The notes: generated from the letters alone by a model not told the origin. 10,359 bases of DNA from Candidatus Woesearchaeota archaeon (GCA_027083015.1 JALWQS010000160.1:1-10359); one strand, 5' to 3'. Shown: positions 1-5,953, counted from the stretch's first letter. Numbers and translations: made by a program.

Positions 1-14
1 TATGTGTTTTTGGC

Positions 15-42
15 ACCCCAAAAATCAAAGATTTTTGAGGGT
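15..42. repeat. Stem-loop at left edge
   Basis: Positions 15-26 pair with 30-42 around a 3-nt AAA loop. The stem is 12 bp with one bulged A (38). Its core, CAAAAATC/GATTTTTG, is perfect, and it is extended by CCC/GGG (16-18 with 39-41) and an A-T pair. No convincing gene covers it. It could be a transcription-terminator hairpin for a gene left of the window, or part of the larger structured element that follows. Confidence 0.55.
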
Positions 43-52
43 TTTCAATCCC

Positions 53-127
53 AAAAACTCGCCGTTAAGCGAGGGTCGTTAATACCCCTACCTTTAGGTT
101 GGGGATGGACCCGAATGGCGAGTTTTT
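53..127 (+). other. Nested structured element (putative structured RNA or mobile-element end)
   Basis: An 11-bp perfect outer stem joins 53-63 (AAAAACTCGCC) to 117-127 (GGCGAGTTTTT). Inside it, GGGTC (73-77) pairs with GACCC (108-112). Innermost is a hairpin in which CCCC (85-88) pairs with GGGG (101-104) and ACC (90-92) with GGT (97-99) around a TTTA loop. A competing fold exists: CTCGC (58-62) can pair with GCGAG (69-73), which breaks the outer stem, and GGGT (73-76) can pair with ACCC (84-87). The outer stem ends in a T-run, so as an RNA it would look terminator-like. The GTTA loop followed by a TTAATACCCC hairpin resembles ends of IS200/IS605 or REP-type elements as I recall them. No transposase is in view. 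The fold is seen in the sequence; its identity is inference. Confidence 0.45.
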
Positions 128-281
128 GTTATTTATCTATAATCTTATCTCTTTTTCTTATCCATTGATAAACATACCTATTCTTAAAAGCAAAAAAGAG
201 TAGAAAAAATAAGAATTTATATTTTATAAAAACAAAATATATAAACTTAGACTGCTACAATAATATAAAACAACATAACAG

Positions 282-337
282 GCCAATTTTAAGTCTTATA
301 TTAACCTATATTAATAATCAGCTAATTTTTAAGTCTT
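282..337. repeat. Direct repeat pair upstream of the zinc-ribbon gene
   Basis: The 16-nt sequence GCCAATTTTAAGTCTT (282-297) recurs as GCTAATTTTTAAGTCTT (321-337) with one substitution and one inserted T. The shared core TTTAAGTCTT lies at 288-297 and 328-337, exactly 40 bp apart. A related AATTTTAAAGTCT occurs around 993-1005, upstream of EF-1A. The repeats sit 42-97 bp before the ATG at 379 and could be regulator sites or promoter elements of TATA-like composition. In AT-rich spacer DNA, chance similarity cannot be excluded. The rest of 128-378 is AT-rich with no other structure I can support. Confidence 0.35.
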
Positions 338-378
338 GAAAGAAAACAGCATTCAGGATAAAGGGAGTTTGGATAAGT

Positions 379-528
379 ATGAAAGGCGTAGATTTCTTCA
401 ATGAATTAGATTATTTGGAACCAAGATGTCCAGGATGTAACATCAAGATAGACTGGGGAGTAAATACTGAATGGAATGATGAAAAAGAGACACAAGTCTG
501 CAAGAACTGCGGGCATGAACTAAAATAG
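379..528 (+). CDS. Small zinc-ribbon protein, 49 aa
   Basis: This short open frame encodes 49 residues with two Cys pairs: CPGC near residues 17-20 and CKNC near residues 42-45, the second followed by Gly-His. The roughly 20-residue spacing is that of a minimal zinc ribbon or rubredoxin-like knuckle binding one Zn ion. The intervening segment is acidic and aromatic. Start choice rests on an AAAGGGAG stretch at about 360-367, some 11 nt before the ATG, as a Shine-Dalgarno-like site. Possible TATA sequences lie at 307-316 or 323-332. The gene stands alone and converges on the 74-residue gene, with 56 bp between the stops. Such proteins often bind nucleic acid or serve as small subunits of translation or transcription complexes, but nothing here shows the partner. 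It is below usual length cut-offs and may be missed by automatic annotation. Confidence 0.65.
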   Translation: MKGVDFFNELDYLEPRCPGCNIKIDWGVNTEWNDEKETQVCKNCGHELK

Positions 529-584
529 TAACCAAAGAAAAAAGAACAAGAATAATTAAACCGATGATTTCCTGAGCACTGATT

Positions 585-809
585 CTATATGAGAGGATCT
601 TCAGATTCCAGCTCTTCTTCGTCAAGACGCTCAAAACGTTCAGTGTCAGAATTCTTCAAGAGAAGAATATCCAAAGAGTCCAGAGGGATCTCATCCAATT
701 CACTAGTACAGAACGGCCCTTGATCACTAAGAAATCTTTCAGCCCGAACATAATCTGATTCTACAGAACGCCCACCATAAAAATTCTCTTTCCAATGCTC
801 ATAACGCAT
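585..809 (-). CDS. Small acidic hypothetical protein, 74 aa
   Basis: I do not recognise the family. The protein is strongly acidic, especially in the C-terminal third, where an ERFERLDEEELESEDP segment closes the protein. The N-terminal half mixes aromatic and charged residues (MRYEHWKENFYGG). There is one Cys and no membrane segment. The call as a real gene rests mainly on translation signals: reading the minus strand, AAGGTGATG lies 3-4 nt before the ATG and is almost perfectly complementary to the archaeal 16S rRNA 3' end. A TATA box (868-875) sits about 62 bp upstream. The minus-strand T6 of CTTTTTTCT at about 539-547 follows the stop and could end transcription. A possible role is as a small acidic nucleic-acid mimic or a regulatory subunit, but that is a guess. 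Confidence 0.75.
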   Translation of the reverse strand: MRYEHWKENFYGGRSVESDYVRAERFLSDQGPFCTSELDEIPLDSLDILLLKNSDTERFERLDEEELESEDPLI

Positions 810-810
810 A

Positions 811-822
811 AAACATCACCTT
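811..822 (-). promoter_or_regulatory. Strong Shine-Dalgarno site of the 74-aa gene
   Basis: The minus strand reads AAGGTGATGTTT immediately before the ATG at 809. GGTGAT matches the archaeal anti-Shine-Dalgarno sequence, which decides both the reading frame and the start of this otherwise unrecognised gene. Confidence 0.75.
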
Positions 823-867
823 GCTTCTCTAATAATATGTACTAATTAGGAACGATAAAAACAGGGG

Positions 868-898
868 TATATAATCTTTTCTTTTTTAAAAAAGAAAA
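868..898 (-). promoter_or_regulatory. TATA box with abutting 22-nt palindrome
   Basis: On the minus strand, ATTATATA (868-875) is a good archaeal TATA box about 62 bp before the ATG at 809, predicting a leader of roughly 35 nt. Directly upstream of it, 877-898 is a perfect palindrome, TTTTCTTTTTT followed by AAAAAAGAAAA. Its TATA-proximal half falls where the TFB recognition element would be. A dimeric repressor bound here could block TFB/TBP, so this is a candidate operator. The purine-rich stretch may equally be just a BRE. Confidence 0.45.
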
Positions 899-1051
899 CA
901 AGAGCAAGAATAGATACAAAAAGAGTCAAAAACCTGAAAACAATACGCTCCAGAAAGACAAACAAGATACCTGCTACTTTGTCTAAACAGAAAATTTTAA
1001 AGTCTGAAGCCATCAACAAGGAAAGATAAAAACAAGGAGTTACCACAAACC
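899..1051. other. Spacer without a supported gene
   Basis: Together with its flanks this belongs to a 357-bp gap (810-1166) between the divergent 74-aa gene and EF-1A. A minus-strand frame (846-1076) is open and hydrophobic, but it begins at TTG, has no Shine-Dalgarno or TATA signal and runs through the promoter and palindrome of the 74-aa gene, so I do not call it. An AATTTTAAAGTCT motif at 993-1005 resembles the direct repeats at 282-337. I see no tRNA or C/D-box RNA here. Confidence 0.4.
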
Positions 1052-1160
1052 TTTTAAATGACCAAAATTTCAACAAGAATAGTCAGATAAGGGCGATTAA
1101 GGTCGTAAATCTGAAAATCAGTTTGATTAGAGCTTAAAATCCAATTAAAACTAAGGAGGG
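1052..1160 (+). promoter_or_regulatory. EF-1A promoter and ribosome binding site
   Basis: TTTTAAAT (1052-1059) is the best TATA candidate and would start transcription near 1080, leaving a leader of about 85 nt. AAGGAGGG (1153-1160) is a strong Shine-Dalgarno site 6 nt before the ATG. EF-1A is therefore translated from a leadered mRNA, unlike several neighbours that appear leaderless. A weaker TATA-like CTTAAAAT near 1134-1141 is too close to the Shine-Dalgarno to be the promoter. Confidence 0.5.
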
Positions 1161-1166
1161 AAACAA

Positions 1167-2459
1167 ATGGCAAAAGAAAAGACTCATATGAACGTTGTAT
1201 TCATCGGGCACGTCGATCACGGTAAATCTACCACAGTGGGCCGCATGATGTTCGACTCAGGCGCAATAGATGAACAAACGCTCCGTAAATTAAAAGATAA
1301 AGCTGCAGAGCTTGGAAAATCAGGTTTTGAATTCGCATTTGTCATGGATAATCTAAAAGAAGAGAGAGAAAGAGGAGTGACAATAGACCTTGCACATAAG
1401 AAGCTAGTCACAGACAAGTATGAGTTCACAATCATCGATGCTCCAGGACACAAGGACTTCATCAAGAACATGATTACAGGCGCATCACAAGCAGATGCAG
1501 GTGTCCTAGTAGTCGCAGCAAACGACGGAGTCATGGCACAGACAAAAGAGCACGTGTTCCTATCAAGAACACTAGGAGTAAACCAGATGATCATCGCAGT
1601 GAACAAGATGGACATCAAAGGTGTAGAATACTCTGAAGCTAAATTCAACGAGATAAAGAGTGCAGTAAGCGACCTGTTGAAAAGCGTAGGATACAAACCT
1701 GAAACCATACCATTCATACCAATAGCTTCCCTAGTCGGAGACAATGTGGTAAAGAAATCAGAGAACATGCCATGGTACACAGGAAAAACACTTCTTGAGA
1801 CCATGAACGATCTCAACCCACCAGAAAAACCAACAGACCTTCCATTAAGGATGCCACTACAGGATGTTTATAACATTACAGGTATAGGAGCAGTTCCAGT
1901 AGGAAAGGTCGAAACAGGAGTCCTGAAAGTAGGAGACAAAGTAATCGTCGTTCCTGCAAGAGACGGAAAAGGAGTGACTGGTGAAGTAAAATCAATAGAG
2001 ATGCACCACGAACAGATGCAGAGTGCAGAACCAGGAGATAATGTCGGAATCTCAGTAAGAGGCATCGGCAAGAAAGACGTAGCAAGAGGAGACGTCCTGG
2101 GACACACAAACAACGTACCAACAGTAGCAGAAGAGTTCACAGCACAGATTGTAGTGCTAAACCACCCATCCGTCATCACTGTAGGTTACACACCAGTGTT
2201 CCACATCCACACTGCACAGGTAGCATGCCAGTTCGTAGCAATAGAGAAAAAGCTAAACCCTGCAACCGGTGAAGTCCTACAAGAGAATCCAGACTTCATA
2301 AGAAACGGTGATGCAGCAATAGTAAGGATCAAGCCTACACAGCCATTGTGCATAGAAAAACAATCCGAGATACCTCAGATGTCAAGATTCGCTATCAGGG
2401 ACTCAGGCGCAACAGTGGCAGCAGGAATGTGCATCGACCTGAAAAAGAAAGAAGCTTAA
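1167..2459 (+). CDS. tuf: Translation elongation factor 1-alpha (EF-1A)
   Basis: GTPase that delivers aminoacyl-tRNA to the ribosomal A site in the cytoplasm. All diagnostic motifs are visible: P-loop GHVDHGKS (residues 14-21), switch I RERGVTIDL (67-75) with the conserved Thr72, switch II DAPGHKDF (91-98) and NKMD (146-149) for guanine recognition. A SLVGDN segment near 188-193 sits in the G5 region. The two beta-barrel domains follow, with the expected GIGAVPVGKVETG and SAEPGDNVGISVRGI segments. The 430-residue length is normal for archaeal and eukaryotic EF-1A and longer than bacterial EF-Tu. The ATG is fixed by AAGGAGGG 6 nt upstream and by the family's usual N terminus. It is followed 59 bp later by uS10, an order common in archaea. 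Nothing suggests degeneration. Identification is near certain. Confidence 0.98.
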   Translation: MAKEKTHMNVVFIGHVDHGKSTTVGRMMFDSGAIDEQTLRKLKDKAAELGKSGFEFAFVMDNLKEERERGVTIDLAHKKLVTDKYEFTIIDAPGHKDFIKNMITGASQADAGVLVVAANDGVMAQTKEHVFLSRTLGVNQMIIAVNKMDIKGVEYSEAKFNEIKSAVSDLLKSVGYKPETIPFIPIASLVGDNVVKKSENMPWYTGKTLLETMNDLNPPEKPTDLPLRMPLQDVYNITGIGAVPVGKVETGVLKVGDKVIVVPARDGKGVTGEVKSIEMHHEQMQSAEPGDNVGISVRGIGKKDVARGDVLGHTNNVPTVAEEFTAQIVVLNHPSVITVGYTPVFHIHTAQVACQFVAIEKKLNPATGEVLQENPDFIRNGDAAIVRIKPTQPLCIEKQSEIPQMSRFAIRDSGATVAAGMCIDLKKKEA

Positions 2460-2480
2460 AGAGCTTCTAATTATTTTTTT
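2451..2480 (+). terminator. Hairpin plus T-run after EF-1A
   Basis: GAAGCT (2451-2456) pairs perfectly with AGCTTC (2462-2467) around a TAAAG loop that contains the EF-1A stop codon, and TTATTTTTTT follows (2471-2480). This looks like an intrinsic or T-rich terminator or attenuator between EF-1A and uS10. It could lower uS10 transcription relative to EF-1A. TTTATTATA at about 2477-2485 could also act as a TATA box for uS10. The hairpin is seen; its activity is inferred. Confidence 0.45.
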
Positions 2481-2518
2481 ATTATAGCAAACACAAGATT
2501 TTGTTATGGGGTAAGCGC

Positions 2519-2827
2519 ATGCAAAAAGCAAGAATAAAACTAACATGTCACGACATAGACAAGATAAATGAGATATGTAATCATATCGCTGAAATCTCTG
2601 AAAAGACAGGAGTAACTATGCGCGGACCTATACCTCTTCCTACAAAGAAACTCAAGATTACAACCAGAAAATCACCATGCGGCGATGGAAAAGCAACATG
2701 GGAACGGTTTGAGATGAGAATCCATAAAAGACTCATCGATCTGGGACTTGATGAAAGAGCATTAAGACTCGTTATGAGAGTGCCAATACCAGAAGGCCTA
2801 AAGATCGAGATAGAGATGATCGACTAA
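2519..2827 (+). CDS. rpsJ: Small ribosomal subunit protein uS10
   Basis: Component of the 30S head, contacting 16S rRNA. The sequence carries the archaeal uS10 signature: MQKARIKL at the start, then GPIPLPTKKL, the TRKSPCGDGKATWERFEMRIHKR region and the LRLVMRVPIPEGLKIEIE end. The ATG at 2519 gives 102 residues, the usual archaeal length, and is preceded by GGGGT (2508-2512) at good Shine-Dalgarno spacing. The frame stays open upstream to a TTG at 2501, which would add six residues (MLWGKR) not found in the family and overlap the Shine-Dalgarno, so I reject that start. It lies downstream of EF-1A and is probably cotranscribed in part, subject to the hairpin between them. Archaeal uS10 lacks the NusE-specific operon context of bacteria. 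Confidence 0.97.
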   Translation: MQKARIKLTCHDIDKINEICNHIAEISEKTGVTMRGPIPLPTKKLKITTRKSPCGDGKATWERFEMRIHKRLIDLGLDERALRLVMRVPIPEGLKIEIEMID

Positions 2828-2979
2828 TATAGTCAATCAAACTACTTCTTCTCTCAGAACAATCGATCAATAGAGATATTCAGAACCATAAATAGTAAGC
2901 AGAGTATCAACTCAACAACAATATCAACAGTAACAATATAGAAATCTTCACTATCCTGTAAAGAACCGCACACCAAAAC

Positions 2980-2989
2980 TTTAATAAAT
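2980..2989 (+). promoter_or_regulatory. TATA box of the ZPR1 gene (leaderless)
   Basis: TTTAATAAAT is centred 27 bp before the ATG at 3012, the spacing at which archaeal transcription begins at or next to the start codon. No Shine-Dalgarno is present. The remaining 2828-2979 spacer shows no RNA gene or other structure I can support. Confidence 0.55.
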
Positions 2990-3011
2990 CTTTTTGCTAT
3001 AATCAACATCT

Positions 3012-3533
3012 ATGCCAGAACCAAACAAAATAGAAGGTGAAACCTGCCCATTCTGCCATAACAAAACACTGACACTTATGGAAGAAGAGGTAGAAGTGCC
3101 TTACTTCGGAAAGGTGTTCGTATTCTCAATGACATGCAGTTCATGTAAGTATCACAAAGCAGACATAGAAGCAGAAGAACAGAAACCGCCAGTAAAATAT
3201 ACGCTAGAGATAAACTCTTCCGACGACATGAACATAAGAGTAGTAAAGTCAAGCGCAGCGACAGTCAAGATACCAAGGATTGCAAGCATAGAACCAGGAC
3301 CGGCAAGCGAAGGCTACATCACAAACGTAGAAGGAATACTAGAAAGGATAAAGAAACAGCTTGAAGACATAAAAGAAAACGACGACGACAAAGACAACCA
3401 GGACAAAGCAAGAAAAATGATCAAGAAGATAAACAGGATAATATTCGGACAAGATAAAGCAAAGATGATAATAGAAGATCCCACAGGAAACTCAGCGATC
3501 ATATCAGAAAAAGCAGTAAAAAGCAAATTATAG
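3012..3533 (+). CDS. ZPR1-type zinc-finger domain protein
   Basis: Archaeal single-copy ZPR1 domain protein. A CPFC pair (Cys12, Cys15) and a CSSC pair (Cys42, Cys45) form the four-Cys zinc finger. The beta-rich ZPR1 domain follows, with its typical TVKIPRIASIEPGPASEGYITNVEG-type stretch around residues 84-108 and the IIEDPTGNSAI motif near 152-162. Eukaryotic ZPR1 has two such zinc-finger/domain units and has been linked to eEF1A biogenesis as a chaperone. Archaeal proteins have one, so 173 residues is normal. A Lys/Asp-rich helical insert (about 112-137) is charged and probably exposed. Its position two genes after EF-1A and uS10 fits that link, but it has its own leaderless promoter, so it is not simply their operon partner. 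It converges on the PhoH gene with 27 bp between stops. The family call is firm; the cellular role in archaea is less certain. Confidence 0.93.
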   Translation: MPEPNKIEGETCPFCHNKTLTLMEEEVEVPYFGKVFVFSMTCSSCKYHKADIEAEEQKPPVKYTLEINSSDDMNIRVVKSSAATVKIPRIASIEPGPASEGYITNVEGILERIKKQLEDIKENDDDKDNQDKARKMIKKINRIIFGQDKAKMIIEDPTGNSAIISEKAVKSKL

Positions 3534-3554
3534 ATGAATACATATAAAACACAT

Positions 3555-3560
3555 AAAAAA
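3555..3560 (-). terminator. T-run directly after the PIN-PhoH stop
   Basis: On the minus strand TTTTTT abuts the TGA stop of the PIN-PhoH gene, matching the U-rich termination signals of archaea. No hairpin precedes it. On the plus strand ZPR1 has no comparable T-run in the 27-bp gap, so its transcript may read into the PhoH gene in antisense. Confidence 0.3.
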
Positions 3561-5216
3561 TCACTTACTATAAACCTTCCAACTTCTGGTATCATCACTG
3601 ATCTGATGCCTGTAATTTCTGGTAAGATTCACAAGTACAGAATAAGGCTTATGCAAGAACTGCTGGATAGCACCAGTCAGACCATTAACCTGACGAGAAC
3701 ACATAGGATTATCAAGCTGCTCAACATCACCCATAAGGACAGCCTTACACCCTTCACCAAGTCTCGACAATAAGGTCTTGATCTCATAAGGAGTAAAATT
3801 CTGAGCCTCATCAATAAGCATGATAGTATCACGCAAAGAAAGACCTCTGACACCGCCAGAATAGATAATCTTTATAGGAGCCCGTCGGGGCAAGACACCA
3901 ACACCTTTTATACGACCCTCAGAACTTCTACCATCACCAAAATCATTCCTCATATCCTTATTAAGGACCATATCGGTAAAAGGAATATTATTATCAAAAA
4001 GAATAGTTTCATCATGAGCATTAGCAAAAGGCTCAAGCAAAGGCTTAAGCTTCTCAAAAAGATCTCCCGGAAGATAACCAACCTCACGTTTCTTACCGCC
4101 AATAGTATCATTAGGTTTCAGAAGAACAATCTGCTTGAAGAACCCTCTCTTAGGAACAGGCTTGTCACCATGATATTGAAATCGTTGCCTCCTCAACTTC
4201 TCCTCATAGATAAGAACCTGGTCTATAGCAGCAGCATAAGCAAGCAGGGTCTTACCACTACCCTGCGAACCACTGATGAATGAAAGACTGACATCAGGAT
4301 CCAGAAGACCATACTGCAAAGCGATGTACTGTTCCATATCACGAGGAGTAATACCAAGAACAGACCTCATACGCATATCACCAACTCTCAACTGACGCCC
4401 GTACTCCTGTTCCTTAAGAAACTTTACCTTAGCAGAACCTTCCTTTATGCCCAAGATCCTAGTACCTGACTTATTCAGACGATACTCACCAACAACTCTG
4501 GCAAAACGATAAGTTCCACCACGAGAAGACTGAGAAGCTGTAAATCTTATGAACTGATGCATATACAGATCCCTCTCAAGCATATCGATCACTGCTTCAA
4601 GAGGCAATTCTCCGTTGTGAGAATCAAGCTCAACAGAGAGCTCAGGAGTTCCAGTCAATATACCCTCATTGACGATGTCAGAATTGACTATCAAAAAATC
4701 AGGATCCTGAACATCCATGCCTCGAGAATCATACTTTATGTGATACCGAGCTTCATTGGTCAGAAGAATAGGTCTTTTCTTATCAGCCTTCCAACGCTCA
4801 CGAACCTTCTCTTCCAACCTTGAAACCTTAAACTCCCCCTCATCCCAGTTAGCATAATCAATATAAGCAATATCAAGACCTTCATTAACCCTATAAACAG
4901 CAACTCCCCTCATGATATCATTCGCATCATCACTGACCTTTGTGATGGCAATATCTTTCATCATCCTCATAGCCTGATGATTACTAAGTTTCTGCCCCTT
5001 AATATTCTTCAAGAAATCAAGAACGTCCTGACCTCCCTGAAGTCCACTCACAAAACGCTGCTTACTAGTATTAGGATCGATCTCTTTACCGAAAGGGCTC
5101 GGAAACACGACTAAGTTTCTCTGACCCTCATGCTTAGCTTCCAAAGCCTTAAAGACTTCAGGCCCTCCAAGAATATAGATATCTGTGAAAGGGATATAAA
5201 TAGAATGATAACTCAT
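3561..5216 (-). CDS. PIN domain-PhoH family ATPase (PhoH2/YlaK-like)
   Basis: Probable RNA-acting ATPase fused to an N-terminal PIN-like nuclease domain. The C-terminal PhoH domain is clear: Walker A GSQGSGKT (316-323), a YLPGDLFEKLKP segment (381-392), VRGLSL (456-461), Walker B MLIDEAQNF (466-474), then LLSRLGEG and the sensor-like GDVEQLDNP (496-504). An NYRH segment follows near 534. The first 170 residues are divergent but have PIN spacing: Asp12 after the first strand, a KEID motif (44-47), an acidic DDAND (96-100) and TNEA (153-156), where families usually have TND. Nuclease activity is therefore plausible, not assured. At 551 residues it is longer than many PhoH2 proteins, with an extra segment of about 120 residues between the domains. 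Its start codon overlaps the stop of the upstream 184-aa gene by 4 nt, so translation is probably coupled. Confidence 0.9.
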   Translation of the reverse strand: MSYHSIYIPFTDIYILGGPEVFKALEAKHEGQRNLVVFPSPFGKEIDPNTSKQRFVSGLQGGQDVLDFLKNIKGQKLSNHQAMRMMKDIAITKVSDDANDIMRGVAVYRVNEGLDIAYIDYANWDEGEFKVSRLEEKVRERWKADKKRPILLTNEARYHIKYDSRGMDVQDPDFLIVNSDIVNEGILTGTPELSVELDSHNGELPLEAVIDMLERDLYMHQFIRFTASQSSRGGTYRFARVVGEYRLNKSGTRILGIKEGSAKVKFLKEQEYGRQLRVGDMRMRSVLGITPRDMEQYIALQYGLLDPDVSLSFISGSQGSGKTLLAYAAAIDQVLIYEEKLRRQRFQYHGDKPVPKRGFFKQIVLLKPNDTIGGKKREVGYLPGDLFEKLKPLLEPFANAHDETILFDNNIPFTDMVLNKDMRNDFGDGRSSEGRIKGVGVLPRRAPIKIIYSGGVRGLSLRDTIMLIDEAQNFTPYEIKTLLSRLGEGCKAVLMGDVEQLDNPMCSRQVNGLTGAIQQFLHKPYSVLVNLTRNYRHQISDDTRSWKVYSK

Positions 5217-5767
5217 TTTCTTCTCCCTCCCATCACATTCTTGATAAGCTCGTAATCATTCCTAAGGGAACTGCCCCTTCTCTTATAAGGTCCGCGGTTT
5301 TGAGCATCATCAAAAAGCTCCAGGCCTCTACGCCTAAGCTTATCAGGATAATTGCCCTTAAGATCAACAAGGTAAGAAAGTATCGTGCTTAGAAGTCTTG
5401 GCTTAGCACCCACAGAACGTTCTTTACTTTCACTTGAACCTTCAGCACGTTCTTGTTCCATAACAACACCTTCACGAACATAAGACTGCATCTTAGGATC
5501 AACAGCCATCTGATAATCACACAAAGCAGGATAACTTCCCTCTTTTTCAACCTGTCTTATAGTATTCTCAAGACCATCATAAACCGCTTTTACTTCTTCA
5601 AACCTTATCTCCTCTTCAGCACCAGTCGTAGTCCTAAAATCAAGAAGACTGTTAAGTATAGAATAACCTATAAGGAGACCAAGTTCATCCCGGTTATCCA
5701 CATAAGGTTCTAACGTATCCAGAAGCGTGTATAGCTGCTGTGGTATTCTAGGTCTTTGCTGCTTCAT
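5213..5767 (-). CDS. Hypothetical protein coupled to PIN-PhoH, 184 aa
   Basis: I do not recognise the family. The protein has no membrane segment or signal peptide and one Cys. An N-terminal part of about 90 residues looks helical and acidic, an Arg/Glu/Ser linker (about 103-121) is likely flexible, and the C-terminal part is basic, with KRRG and GGRRK tails suited to nucleic-acid binding. The ATG at 5767 is preceded on the minus strand by AGGGGGG (5771-5777). A TATA box lies about 40 bp upstream. Its TGA shares ATGA with the start of the PIN-PhoH gene, so the two form an operon and are probably made in fixed proportion. By analogy with mycobacterial phoAT-phoH2, where a small upstream gene overlaps phoH2, it could be a partner or inhibitor of PIN-PhoH. 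At 184 residues it is larger than PhoAT, and no similarity is visible by eye. Confidence 0.85.
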   Translation of the reverse strand: MKQQRPRIPQQLYTLLDTLEPYVDNRDELGLLIGYSILNSLLDFRTTTGAEEEIRFEEVKAVYDGLENTIRQVEKEGSYPALCDYQMAVDPKMQSYVREGVVMEQERAEGSSESKERSVGAKPRLLSTILSYLVDLKGNYPDKLRRRGLELFDDAQNRGPYKRRGSSLRNDYELIKNVMGGRRK

Positions 5768-5770
5768 ATT

Positions 5771-5810
5771 CCCCCCTAAGTGACATTACTGAAACATATA
5801 GAATATATAA
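5771..5810 (-). promoter_or_regulatory. Promoter and G-rich ribosome binding site of the PIN-PhoH operon
   Basis: The minus strand carries TTATATAT (5803-5810), predicting a start near 5780 and a leader of about 13 nt. GGGGGG (5771-5776) then lies 3 nt before the ATG as an unusual all-G ribosome binding site. The run is too close and too uniform to be a classical Shine-Dalgarno, yet it is the only purine block. Confidence 0.45.
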
Positions 5811-5923
5811 AAATTGTTTTGTCAATATAAGGTGACGAATAAATACTGCCGATAAGACACTGCCTAAAAAGTATAAAATTTAATAACTCAATCATAAGAG
5901 CGTATTAAAAAGATTAAAAAGCA

Positions 5924-5932
5924 TTTATAAAT
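5924..5932 (+). promoter_or_regulatory. TATA box of the DedA-like gene (leaderless)
   Basis: TTTATAAAT is centred 26 bp before the ATG at 5954, preceded by an A-rich stretch (AGATTAAAAAGC) that could serve as BRE. There is no Shine-Dalgarno, so a leaderless mRNA is expected. Confidence 0.6.
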
Positions 5933-5953
5933 GATAAAATCTCTAAAGAAAAA

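Noticed and set aside
1..168. Frame 1 is open from the window edge to a TGA at 166-168, possibly the 3' end of a gene or of a tnpB
   Set aside because: The translation shows no recognisable transposase motif, and the stretch is dominated by stem-loop structure. It is more likely non-coding, but sequence to the left is needed.
561..600. C/D-box-like motifs (CGATGAT, CCTGA, CTGA) between the zinc-ribbon and 74-aa genes
   Set aside because: The C box does not match RTGATGA, the boxes are too close for a guide RNA, and no terminal stem is present.
846..1076. 76-residue hydrophobic minus-strand frame with possible membrane segments
   Set aside because: It starts at TTG without a Shine-Dalgarno or TATA signal, and it runs through the palindrome and promoter of the 74-aa gene. 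Hydrophobicity is expected by chance from T-rich DNA.
1217..1816. 199-residue minus-strand open frame antisense to EF-1A
   Set aside because: It lies entirely within a certain EF-1A gene, has no recognisable family or start signals, and its openness follows from the strong codon bias of the highly expressed gene.
2828..2979. Possible tRNA or small RNA in the spacer after uS10
   Set aside because: No acceptor stem, T-loop GTTCRA-type sequence or other RNA signature was found on either strand.
3534..3773. 79-residue plus-strand frame right after ZPR1
   Set aside because: It overlaps the conserved C-terminal part of the PIN-PhoH gene and shows no supporting signal; its ATG merely follows the ZPR1 stop.
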